11,207 bases of DNA from Bacteroidales bacterium (GTDB lineage Bacteria > Bacteroidota > Bacteroidia > Bacteroidales > UBA7960), in NCBI GenBank assembly GCA_003554665.1, contig PWGY01000004.1, positions 1 to 11,207 of the forward strand. Direction: 5' to 3'. A program made the position numbers and the translations under genes. The notes under the pieces were generated by a model that saw nothing but the letters and a program-made list of their open reading frames with translations, searched no databases and was not told the DNA's origin. Shown in pieces: positions 1 to 6,929 of this stretch (positions are counted from its first letter, which is position 1; each line of letters opens with the position of its first letter).

Positions 1-588
1 GCTGTCTTCCATCAGTTCAATGGCTTTTTCATAATGCTCAATGGCTTTGCTTTTGGATCCTCCGAAAATGGAGGGTGCATAGTACAATACATTGCCTTTT
101 TCAATATGTGCCCTTGGATAGTCTGGGTTTATTTCCAGGGCTTCGTCGATAAGCCGGCTGCTTCGGGGGCCAAACCGGACTGCTCTGCGTGGCCGGAGCC
201 CGATGCGGAATCCGTAGAAGGCTGCTTCAAACAGTTTGGCCTCTGCTCTGTAATTGCGATCTTCTGACAAAATGTCAAGGTAGTTATTTGCCCTGTCGAG
301 CATGGCTTCCGCTTCATTTTCCTGGTCGGTTCCGAGGTAGTACCCGATCAATCCATACTTTGCCAGCAGGATATCGTAAAGCAACCCGGGGTCCGGCTGC
401 TGGCGGTATTCAAACTCCATGGTCTGAAGGGTGCTTTCCCATAATGGCATGCGGTCATACACGTAAGCACGGTAGATCATATTCTGAAAGCCGGTACGGC
501 CGCTGCCCTGATTGGCCGGGGTATGAAGGGCTGTCAGCAGGACAAATCCTGAAAGTATGACTAAATATTGACAGATCTTCCTTTCCAT
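1..588 (-). CDS. Exported tetratricopeptide-repeat protein, C-terminus cut by window edge
   Basis: The reading frame is open from an ATG at 588 to the window edge (196 codons, no stop), so the gene continues to the left. Residues 1-25 look like a signal peptide: a charged MERK start, then a hydrophobic stretch (YLVILSGFVLLTAL). The rest is helical and acidic. Residues 152-196 resemble a TPR unit of the kind with a small insert: NPDYPRAHIEKGN, then PSIFGGSKSKAI, then EKAIEL. Its start overlaps the end of the upstream glycosyltransferase gene by 28 bp in another frame, so the two are probably translationally coupled and it is the last visible gene of the carotenoid operon. The role is unknown. 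A periplasmic helper of carotenoid glycoside handling would fit the position, but that is inference. The start is supported by the signal peptide; no strong ribosome binding site is visible. Confidence 0.8.
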   Translation of the reverse strand, partial: MERKICQYLVILSGFVLLTALHTPANQGSGRTGFQNMIYRAYVYDRMPLWESTLQTMEFEYRQQPDPGLLYDILLAKYGLIGYYLGTDQENEAEAMLDRANNYLDILSEDRNYRAEAKLFEAAFYGFRIGLRPRRAVRFGPRSSRLIDEALEINPDYPRAHIEKGNVLYYAPSIFGGSKSKAIEHYEKAIELMEDS

Positions 589-1658
589 GTGTTGGTCTTT
601 CTGATGGTGCGGTAGATGGCCAGTACAACCGTTGCGGCAAAAATGGCCTGCTGCAGCGGAGCGGTTGCAATATTTATGATGACCTGCTGGCGGCTGATTC
701 CGGCAGTGATGCCCCGGATTGCAAGGGTCATGATCAGTAATCCTGCCATTGCAACAGGGCCCATCGCCAAATATACGGGAATAAACCCAAAGGTGGTCAG
801 CAAGGTGAACAATATGGCCATGGCAAAGCTGCTTCCGAAAAAGTCAATGACATTTTTGGAGAACCCGCCCATGGCTTCTGCCAGTGAGGGATACATCCGG
901 CATTCAACTTGCCTGCCTCCCAAAATGGTGTGGATGCGAAACCCTTTTTTTTTCATTTCCCTGGCAATGGCAATGTCCTCTGCCGGTTTTTTCCGGAACT
1001 GCTGATGGAATAAATGCCGTTTATAAACCACCGCATTAAACAGCATAAACTGTCCGTTGGCGGCTGCCAGGGAGGGTAGTTTGGTTTTCCTGGTCAGAAT
1101 CAGGGGAAGCAGGCTCAGCAGCACCCAGTTCATGAGCGGTACGCTGATCTTCTCCCCAAAACTATTCATTTTTTGCCGGGGGAAAACAGACAGCAGGTCA
1201 AGCCGGAATTTTTCCCGGTGCGCAAGGGCGTCACCCAGGGCGGTTTTACCCAGCCTCACATCCGCATCCAGGAAAAGCAGAAACCCGCCGCCCGCTTTTG
1301 CGGCCAGACGGTGGCAGCCATGGTTTTTTCCCAGCCATCCCGGGGGCAGTGCCTCTCCGGAAATAAGGCGGATCCTGTTGTCTTTATTCATATAATGACG
1401 GACCACGGATTCAGTATCATCTTCGGAGAGGTCATTGTACACGATGGCTTCCCAATTGGGATGGTCCTGATCCATCAGGTCTTCCAGCAGCCTGCCGATC
1501 TGATGGGCCTCATTTCGGGCAGGGATCAGCACCGACACCAGGGGCTGGCCGGTCGCAGTCGATCCGGGTCGGAGCCACTGGCGGGTAAGCATATTGGAAA
1601 CAGCCACCAGCAGGCGTATCATGGAAAAAGTGATTATGGCCGTTGCCAGATAGTTCAT
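561..1658 (-). CDS. Membrane-anchored family 2 glycosyltransferase, probable carotenoid glycosyltransferase (CruC/CruG/CrtQ-like)
   Basis: The 365-residue protein has a GT-A domain of glycosyltransferase family 2. An N-terminal hydrophobic segment (about 1-24) precedes the nucleotide-binding start VSVLIPARNE (41-50). D76 lies in YNDLSEDDT, and PPGWLGKNHGCH (105-116) is typical of the HpnB/CrtQ-like branch. The metal-binding DxD motif is FLDADV with D131 and D133. A later GQFML...AEDIAIAREMKKKG block supplies the acceptor-side ED motif. Two or three hydrophobic segments near the C-terminus suggest membrane anchoring. Related enzymes (CruC of green sulfur bacteria, CruG of cyanobacteria, CrtQ of staphylococci) add a sugar to a carotenoid hydroxyl or carboxyl group. 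The gene starts 3 bp after the acyltransferase gene and lies downstream of a CruF homologue, so glycosylation of the C-1 hydroxyl of the carotenoid is the likely reaction. The sugar donor cannot be read from the sequence. Confidence 0.85.
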   Translation of the reverse strand: MNYLATAIITFSMIRLLVAVSNMLTRQWLRPGSTATGQPLVSVLIPARNEAHQIGRLLEDLMDQDHPNWEAIVYNDLSEDDTESVVRHYMNKDNRIRLISGEALPPGWLGKNHGCHRLAAKAGGGFLLFLDADVRLGKTALGDALAHREKFRLDLLSVFPRQKMNSFGEKISVPLMNWVLLSLLPLILTRKTKLPSLAAANGQFMLFNAVVYKRHLFHQQFRKKPAEDIAIAREMKKKGFRIHTILGGRQVECRMYPSLAEAMGGFSKNVIDFFGSSFAMAILFTLLTTFGFIPVYLAMGPVAMAGLLIMTLAIRGITAGISRQQVIINIATAPLQQAIFAATVVLAIYRTIRKTNTWKGRSVNI

Positions 1659-1661
1659 AGC

Positions 1662-2360
1662 TTATTGGTTGGCTTGCTGGTTTTGCCGCTCAATGGCGTT
1701 TTTGAGGAATTCATTGTAGGCAGACTCTGCTTCTTTTGGGGATAGGAATGTGGTGGCTTCCGGATGCTTTGCGTTTTTTTGGTGGATTGTGTCCGTAAAG
1801 CCGGAATCCCTGCCGCCGGAGCTGTAACGGCTTGCCTCTTCCAAATAAATATTCAGACCTGGTTTGCGACGGTCAAAATAATCGGTGAGGGCAGCCAGGA
1901 ACACCACCCTGGTATCTTTCGGTGCTCTTTCCAGTATGCGAAACCATCCTTTCTCAAATTCAAGCGGATATTGGTGCAATGACTGGAACTTTCCCTGGGG
2001 GAAAAGCAGCAACAGGTGGTTCGGGTTCTCCAGTATCTTTAGGGCGTAATCCATTGATTCAGCTGCAGTACGGCTGTTTTTCCTGACAGAGAAGGCCCCG
2101 ACCTTGCGTAAAACCGGACGTTTCGACAGCTCTTCCTCAAGCATCATCACAAAAACCTTCTTTTTCAGTGTTTTGGTTACTGCATATCGGGCCAGAAAGC
2201 CATCCCACCAGGAAAAATGGTTGGCAAGAAGCAGTACCGGGCCCTGACGGTCATCCAGCTCGCTCCGGATGTGGATGTGACGGAAGTACCTGTTCATCAG
2301 TCTTTTCATGATCCAGTCGGAGCCCCGGACATACAACGGATGGGGCTTTGCCGTGATCAT
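1662..2360 (-). CDS. PlsC-fold acyltransferase, probable carotenoid glycoside acyltransferase (CruD-like)
   Basis: The 232-residue protein belongs to the lysophospholipid acyltransferase (PlsC/LPLAT) superfamily. The catalytic HX4D motif is NHFSWWD, with H48 and D53. The acceptor-binding block, usually FPEGT, reads FPQGK at 120-124, a Glu-to-Gln change at a position usually conserved in PlsC enzymes. The middle block GAFSVRK (88-94) fits the family. There is no obvious transmembrane anchor, which suggests peripheral membrane binding. In green sulfur bacteria CruD adds a fatty acid to the sugar of a carotenoid glucoside. Position directly between cruF and the glycosyltransferase, with 1 bp and 3 bp gaps, supports this role over glycerophospholipid synthesis, but the acceptor is inferred. 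The first ATG is chosen because it nearly abuts the cruF stop; an ATG 17 codons later is possible. Confidence 0.8.
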   Translation of the reverse strand: MITAKPHPLYVRGSDWIMKRLMNRYFRHIHIRSELDDRQGPVLLLANHFSWWDGFLARYAVTKTLKKKVFVMMLEEELSKRPVLRKVGAFSVRKNSRTAAESMDYALKILENPNHLLLLFPQGKFQSLHQYPLEFEKGWFRILERAPKDTRVVFLAALTDYFDRRKPGLNIYLEEASRYSSGGRDSGFTDTIHQKNAKHPEATTFLSPKEAESAYNEFLKNAIERQNQQANQ

Positions 2361-2361
2361 A

Positions 2362-3015
2362 TCAGAAAATCCTCAGAAGGATGTTTAATGCCAGAAAGAA
2401 GAAAACCTGAACACCAAATAACCATGGAGCCACTCGGTTGGCTGTTTTGACCTTTGACAGGTGCATGGCGCTGAGAAAAACCAGCGAGATGATGAACCAT
2501 GCCTGGTAGTTCTGCATGGGGATCTCACTTCCTGTCCAGTGCCACATGTCGAGCCTGATGGCTGCAGGCTCCATGACAAAATCATAGGTAACCATGAGCA
2601 CTGCTGCTGTCAGTGCCTTCAGGGGCCAGAAAAGTTTGGTATTTTCCATGATGGCATATACGCAATATACAAGCATCATCCAGTTGATACCTATAATCAG
2701 CGGGGTTCCGAAAGCTTTTATTCCCAGGGCTTCACCGTAAGAATAGCTGCCGAATATGTGTCCGGTCATAACCCCGAGTACTTCAATCAGGTAACCGGTA
2801 AGTGCAATGAAGAGTAGCACAACGGCTTCTGTTGAGCGCCAACGCTGGTGAAAAAAAAGCAAAATAGCCGTGCTTAGCAGAATTGTCAGCGGCATGAGGT
2901 CGGTAAACAAAGGCCGGGTGGATGGAATGGTAAGTCCAACCAGTCCGACCAGGTAATAGATCACGAAAATATACCCCACCCATCTGGCTGTTCGGTTTTT
3001 TTTGAGGTTGCTCAT
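2362..3015 (-). CDS. cruF: CruF-family carotenoid hydratase (DUF422), C-1' hydroxylation of an acyclic carotenoid end
   Basis: This 217-residue polytopic membrane protein has about six or seven hydrophobic segments and the hallmarks of the DUF422 carotenoid biosynthesis family. These are E78 with GHIFGSYSYG (85-94), GTPLIIGINW (103-112) and the acidic motif YDFVMEPAA (D145, E149) followed by a Trp-rich MWHWTG. Known members are cyanobacterial CruF (gamma-carotene 1'-hydroxylase) and haloarchaeal bisanhydrobacterioruberin hydratase; both add water across the terminal C-1 double bond of a psi end group. Placement 2 bp after a CrtI-family desaturase and just before an acyltransferase and a glycosyltransferase suggests that it makes the hydroxyl that is later glycosylated. 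The exact substrate (lycopene, gamma-carotene or a didehydro form) is open. Confidence 0.87.
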   Translation of the reverse strand: MSNLKKNRTARWVGYIFVIYYLVGLVGLTIPSTRPLFTDLMPLTILLSTAILLFFHQRWRSTEAVVLLFIALTGYLIEVLGVMTGHIFGSYSYGEALGIKAFGTPLIIGINWMMLVYCVYAIMENTKLFWPLKALTAAVLMVTYDFVMEPAAIRLDMWHWTGSEIPMQNYQAWFIISLVFLSAMHLSKVKTANRVAPWLFGVQVFFFLALNILLRIF

Positions 3016-3017
3016 AT

Positions 3018-4496
3018 TCAGTGTGTCTGTAAGGTTGGTATTTCATCGGCGGCAATGCGTGCAGATGCCAGGCAAAGGGGGATGCCTCCGCCCGGGTGAA
3101 CGCTTCCACCTGTAAAGTAAAGGTTTTTCAGGGACTTTTTAAAGTTTGGATGCCTGTTGAAAGCAGAAAAGCTGCTGTTGGAACTTAGCCCATACAGTGA
3201 GCCCCGCCATGATCCGGTGTCATCCTCAATGCTGCGCGGGTCAGCGATCGTCTCGGTAACAATATGTGGTTCGATCTCTTTCCCGGTAACCATGCGGATT
3301 TTGGACAGAATGTCTTTCCGGGCTTTGCTGATCAGGCTGTCCCAGTCCTGGCCGGTATTTTCCGGCACATTGATCATCACATACCAGTTTTCCTGGCCCT
3401 CAGGTGCATCTCCCGGAACTTCCCGGCAACTGATAAAGATATAAACGGTCGGGTCGCCGGATATGGTTTTTTCAGTAAAAAGGCAGTCAAATTCCTCACG
3501 GTAGTTGTTGGAGAATAAAATGTTATGCAGGCCCAGCTCCGGGTAATTTTTGTTGATACCCCAGTAAAATATGAGTGCCGAAGTGGACCGGTCTCCGGAC
3601 AATTGTTTGCGGGGGACTTTTTTGCCGGGAATGAGGTGGCGGTAAAGGTTCACCACATCCACATCGCTTACCAGCAGGTCAAAGGGGTATGTTTCACCGC
3701 CGCTGCGCAACCCCTTTACGGTGCCTTTTTCCAGGATGATTTCCTCCACCGGGCAATTAAAATGGAACCTTACACCCATATCTGTGGCCAGTTTAACCAG
3801 GGCCTCCACAATTGAATACATGCCTTTTTCCGGAAAGAACGTGCCTGTATTGTGTTCCAAATGCGGGATGATGTTCAGGGTGGCGGGTGTCTGGTATGGG
3901 TTGGAACCGTTGTAGGTGGCGTAGCGGTCAAATAACTGCACAACCCTGGGGTCAGAAAACCAGCGGGTGTTTTTTTTGTGCATGGTGGTGAACGCATCCA
4001 GTTCATGGAGATGGAGCAGGGATTTGCGGTAGGCGGACCGGCGGTAATTGCTGATTTTGTGAAAGGAGCTGAACAGAAACACTTCATGGGTAATGTCGTA
4101 CAGTTTCCGGCTTTTTTCCAGAAATGCCAAAACCTGGTCTTTGGTCACATTGGTGTTGGTGCTTAGCTCAGCGGCAAACTGTTCCGGTTCTTTCCAGGCA
4201 TTGATCACTGTGCCGTCTTCCCAGAAATACCGGCAACTTGACTCGAGCGGGCGGTAACGATAATAATCCCCCGGGTTTTTGCCCGCCAGCCTGAAATGTT
4301 CATTCACCAGTTCGGGCATGGTAAACAAAGAAGGGCCGGTGTCAAAGCGAAACCCCTGCTGTTGCAACTGTGAAAGTTTTCCGCCCGGTTTTTCTGATTG
4401 TTCGAACACATCAACTGCATATCCCTTTGCAGCCAGCCTGATGGCCGAAGAAATTCCCGCAACCCCTGAACCTATGACCCCTGCTTTTTGTTTCAT
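3018..4496 (-). CDS. crtD: CrtI-family carotenoid desaturase, probably CrtD-type (1-hydroxycarotenoid 3,4-desaturase)
   Basis: The 492-residue FAD-dependent desaturase has an N-terminal dinucleotide-binding motif GSGVAG (9-14), ending in an acidic residue in VFEQ, then GGKL and FDTGPSLFTMP, both typical of the CrtI/CrtD/CrtN family. The C-terminal FAD-contact motif is FTGGSVHPGGGIPL (461-474), characteristic of bacterial phytoene desaturases and CrtD. It differs clearly from the second desaturase in the window (GASTVPGTGLPM), so the two are diverged paralogues and not a recent duplication. The CrtD assignment rests on context: it is the first gene of the operon, 2 bp before cruF, and CrtD enzymes act on the 1-hydroxylated end that CruF or CrtC makes. 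An ordinary phytoene or zeta-carotene desaturase remains possible. There is no clear Shine-Dalgarno; the start is set by the immediate N-terminal Rossmann motif. Confidence 0.85.
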   Translation of the reverse strand: MKQKAGVIGSGVAGISSAIRLAAKGYAVDVFEQSEKPGGKLSQLQQQGFRFDTGPSLFTMPELVNEHFRLAGKNPGDYYRYRPLESSCRYFWEDGTVINAWKEPEQFAAELSTNTNVTKDQVLAFLEKSRKLYDITHEVFLFSSFHKISNYRRSAYRKSLLHLHELDAFTTMHKKNTRWFSDPRVVQLFDRYATYNGSNPYQTPATLNIIPHLEHNTGTFFPEKGMYSIVEALVKLATDMGVRFHFNCPVEEIILEKGTVKGLRSGGETYPFDLLVSDVDVVNLYRHLIPGKKVPRKQLSGDRSTSALIFYWGINKNYPELGLHNILFSNNYREEFDCLFTEKTISGDPTVYIFISCREVPGDAPEGQENWYVMINVPENTGQDWDSLISKARKDILSKIRMVTGKEIEPHIVTETIADPRSIEDDTGSWRGSLYGLSSNSSFSAFNRHPNFKKSLKNLYFTGGSVHPGGGIPLCLASARIAADEIPTLQTH

Positions 4497-4550
4497 TGTT
4501 GTTTTATATGGTTAAACAGTCTGCCGGTACATAAATAACAAAAAAAAGCA

Positions 4551-4581
4551 TTTGCAGTTTGCCCGGGATGCAATATATTCA
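4551..4581 (+). promoter_or_regulatory. Candidate promoter of the crtI-crtB-ispH operon
   Basis: In the 114-bp divergent intergenic region, TTTG (4551-4554) lies 19 bp before TATATTCA (4574-4581). The Bacteroidota sigma factor consensus is TTTG, 19-21 bp, TAnnTTTG, so the -33 box and spacing match and four of the six fixed bases of the -7 box match. Transcription would start near 4588, leaving a leader of about 23 nt. An ATTCA direct repeat (4577-4581 and 4586-4590) overlaps the box and could be an operator, though it is short. No equally good promoter was found for the leftward crtD operon. Confidence 0.4.
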
Positions 4582-4610
4582 TTAAATTCACTTTTTTAAA
4601 CAATTATCGC

Positions 4611-6098
4611 ATGAAGAAAGTTCTCATTACGGGTACAGGACTGGGGGCCCTTACCACAGCCCTCCGGCTTGTTCGTCGCGGATATCAGGTGGAAATGGTG
4701 GAAAAATATCACCAGGCCGGCGGCCGTCTCAACCAGCTGAAAAAGGATGGCTTTACCTTTGACCTTGGCCCGACTTTTTTCAGTATGACCTATGAATTTG
4801 ATGAGTTTGTGCAGGATACAGGTCTTGCAGAAATGCCTTTTACATTCCGGGAACTTGATTTGCTTTATGCGGTTAATTTCCGCGGAGAGAGGAAGCGCTA
4901 TATGATCCACCGCGACCTGGATCGCCTGGCGAAGGAGTTTGAATCGGTGGAGCCCCGGTTCAAAGAAAAAATGGAAAAATTCCTCGCGGGTGCCGGGAGG
5001 TTTTTTCACGACACCGAATATCTTGTGCTCAAGCGAAACTATGACTCCCTGTTTGATTATTTGCTGACCCTGCTGCGTGTGCCCCTGGTACATTCCCCGA
5101 AATTGTTACGTTCTGTGTGGAGTGAAATGGAGCGGCATTTTGAATCCAGGGAAGTAAAGGAGATCTTTTCGCTGGTGGCTTTTTTTCTGGGCGCCACCCC
5201 CTTCAATACGCCGGCCATTTATACCATTCTGTCTTATACGGAGCTGGTGCACGACGGGTACCACAATGTGGAAGGGGGGATGTACAAAATTGTGGAGGGG
5301 CTTAAGCGTGAACTTGACAAAGCCGGTGTGGTCTTTCATTTCGACACGGAAATTACCGGTTATCGATATGAAGGTAAGCAGCTTACTGCACTGGTAGATC
5401 AGCATGGCAAGGAGTGGGACGCGGACTTGTTTGTGGTGAATGCCGATGCTGCCTGGTTCCGGCACAAGGTTTTCGGGCGGAAAAAGTTTTCTGAAAAGAA
5501 AATGGATAAACTGAAGTGGACGCTGGCACCTTTTACCATGTATTTGGGGCTCGACACCAAACTGGAGGACACGCCGCTGCACAATTACTTCCTGGGCAAC
5601 AACTTCAAAGAGTACTCCGGCAAGATCTTCCGGAATGACATTAAACTGGATCAGCCCTATTATTACGTCAACGTGGTGTCAAAATCTGATCCTGAAAGTG
5701 CACCCGAGGGCTGTGAAAGTGTGTTTGTGCTTTGCCCGGTGCCTGACCTGCGTTACAAGCCCGATTGGTCAGACCGCGAAGAAGTGGCTGCCAATATCCT
5801 GGAAGACATTTCCGAACGTATCGGGGTTGACATGAAAAAGCACGTCATCTCCAAAACCATTATGACGCCGGTTGAATGGCGGGATGCATTCAACCTGTAT
5901 AAGGGGAGCGGCCTGGGTCTGGGGCATGACCTGGACCAGATCGGTGGATTCCGGCCAAAGAATTATGATGAAGAATTTGGCAATGTGTTTTATGTCGGGG
6001 CTTCCACGGTACCCGGCACAGGATTGCCCATGGCGGTGATCAGCTCGAAACTGGTGGTGGAACGAATCAGCAATAAATATGGATCTGTACACGCGTAA
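4611..6098 (+). CDS. crtI: Phytoene desaturase, CrtI family
   Basis: The 495-residue FAD-dependent carotenoid desaturase probably inserts the double bonds that turn phytoene into neurosporene or lycopene at the membrane. The N-terminal Rossmann motif GTGLGALTTALRLVRRGY begins at residue 8 and ends in VEK, followed by AGGRLNQL and FDLGPTFFSM. The C-terminal FAD-contact block FYVGASTVPGTGLPM (460-474) is the classical bacterial CrtI signature. Length is normal for the family. Its start codon lies 115 bp from that of the divergent crtD-type gene, and it overlaps the following phytoene synthase gene by 20 bp, a common crtI-crtB arrangement. How many desaturation steps it performs cannot be read from the sequence. 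Long open frames on the opposite strand here are shadows. Confidence 0.92.
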   Translation: MKKVLITGTGLGALTTALRLVRRGYQVEMVEKYHQAGGRLNQLKKDGFTFDLGPTFFSMTYEFDEFVQDTGLAEMPFTFRELDLLYAVNFRGERKRYMIHRDLDRLAKEFESVEPRFKEKMEKFLAGAGRFFHDTEYLVLKRNYDSLFDYLLTLLRVPLVHSPKLLRSVWSEMERHFESREVKEIFSLVAFFLGATPFNTPAIYTILSYTELVHDGYHNVEGGMYKIVEGLKRELDKAGVVFHFDTEITGYRYEGKQLTALVDQHGKEWDADLFVVNADAAWFRHKVFGRKKFSEKKMDKLKWTLAPFTMYLGLDTKLEDTPLHNYFLGNNFKEYSGKIFRNDIKLDQPYYYVNVVSKSDPESAPEGCESVFVLCPVPDLRYKPDWSDREEVAANILEDISERIGVDMKKHVISKTIMTPVEWRDAFNLYKGSGLGLGHDLDQIGGFRPKNYDEEFGNVFYVGASTVPGTGLPMAVISSKLVVERISNKYGSVHA

Positions 6099-6912
6099 TG
6101 CCCTTGATTGCGGCAGAATTACAACCATAAATTACAGCACCTCCTTTTCCATGGGGGTGCGTACGCTGGATAAAAAATTCCGTCCGGCCATTTATGCCAT
6201 TTACGGGTATGTGCGTTTTGCAGATGAGATTGTGGATACTTTTCATGAACAGAACAAGGAGGCCCTGCTCTCAGACTATAAGGCACGAACCCACACCGCC
6301 ATCGACAAAGGGTTCAGCACCAATCCTATTTTGCACGGGTTTCAGTGGGTGGTCAATACATATGGAATTGAACGCGACCTGATTGATGCATTTCTTTACA
6401 GCATGGAGATGGATTTGCATAAAGCAGGGTTTTCGGATGAGGAATACAGGCGTTACATTTATGGTTCTGCCGAGGTGGTCGGTCTTATGTGTTTGCGGGT
6501 TTTTTGCTCCGGTCGTGATAAGGAATATCAGCAACTTTTGCCTGCTGCCCGGAAGCTTGGGGAGGCATTCCAGAAGGTCAATTTTCTCAGGGATATTCGC
6601 GCCGACAAAGATGAGCGGGGGAGGGTTTACTTTCCGGAAGTGAATCTGACGGAGTTTTCACAGGAAAACAAAACAAGGATAGAGGAAGAGATTCGTGCGG
6701 ATTTTGAAGAGGCTCTGGAAGGCATCCGGTCACTGGATAAAGAGGTTCGTCTGGGTGTTTACCTGGCCTATCGTTACTACATCGAATTGCTGCGCAAAAT
6801 TGAGAAAGCTGAACCAGGAGAGCTTCATAATCAGCGTTTCCGTGTATCCAATTTCCGGAAGCTGCTGCTTCTGCCCGGCAGTTACCTGCGCAACAAGTTC
6901 AACCGGATTTAA
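6079..6912 (+). CDS. crtB: Phytoene synthase
   Basis: The 277-residue squalene/phytoene synthase family enzyme condenses two geranylgeranyl diphosphates into phytoene, the first committed carotenoid step. The two Asp-rich Mg-diphosphate-binding motifs are present: YVRFADEIVD (D49, D53) and FQKVNFLRDIRAD (N168, D172, D176), followed by RGRVYFP. YGSAEVVGLM at 128-137 is also a family signature (CrtB usually reads YAxxVAGxVG). The ATG lies inside the last codons of crtI, with a 20-bp overlap in another frame, implying translational coupling. ispH follows after 17 bp. Because it is next to CrtI and two CrtI-type desaturases, phytoene is favoured over squalene or diapophytoene as product; a C30 (CrtM-like) product is less likely but cannot be excluded from sequence alone. 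Confidence 0.92.
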   Translation: MDLYTRNALDCGRITTINYSTSFSMGVRTLDKKFRPAIYAIYGYVRFADEIVDTFHEQNKEALLSDYKARTHTAIDKGFSTNPILHGFQWVVNTYGIERDLIDAFLYSMEMDLHKAGFSDEEYRRYIYGSAEVVGLMCLRVFCSGRDKEYQQLLPAARKLGEAFQKVNFLRDIRADKDERGRVYFPEVNLTEFSQENKTRIEEEIRADFEEALEGIRSLDKEVRLGVYLAYRYYIELLRKIEKAEPGELHNQRFRVSNFRKLLLLPGSYLRNKFNRI

Positions 6913-6925
6913 ATTTGTAGATTTG
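6910..6925 (+). promoter_or_regulatory. Two tandem TAnnTTTG boxes before ispH
   Basis: TAAATTTG (6910-6917) and TAGATTTG (6918-6925) both match the Bacteroidota -7 consensus perfectly and sit back to back, spanning the crtB stop codon and the 17-bp gap before ispH. No convincing TTTG or TTG box occurs 19-21 bp upstream of either. A start site about 7 bp downstream would give a nearly leaderless ispH transcript. They could allow ispH, an essential gene in bacteria that depend on the MEP pathway, to be expressed without the carotenoid genes, or they could be chance in a short A/T-rich gap. Confidence 0.35.
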
Positions 6926-6929
6926 CCGG

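Noticed and set aside
4596..5582. Two long open frames on the - strand opposite crtI (165 and 158 codons)
   Set aside because: They are shadows of crtI; they lack recognisable domains and a plausible start context.
3018..6098. Recent tandem duplication of crtI
   Set aside because: The two desaturases are on opposite strands and differ in their C-terminal FAD motif (GGSVHPGGGIPL versus GASTVPGTGLPM), so they are old paralogues with separate roles.
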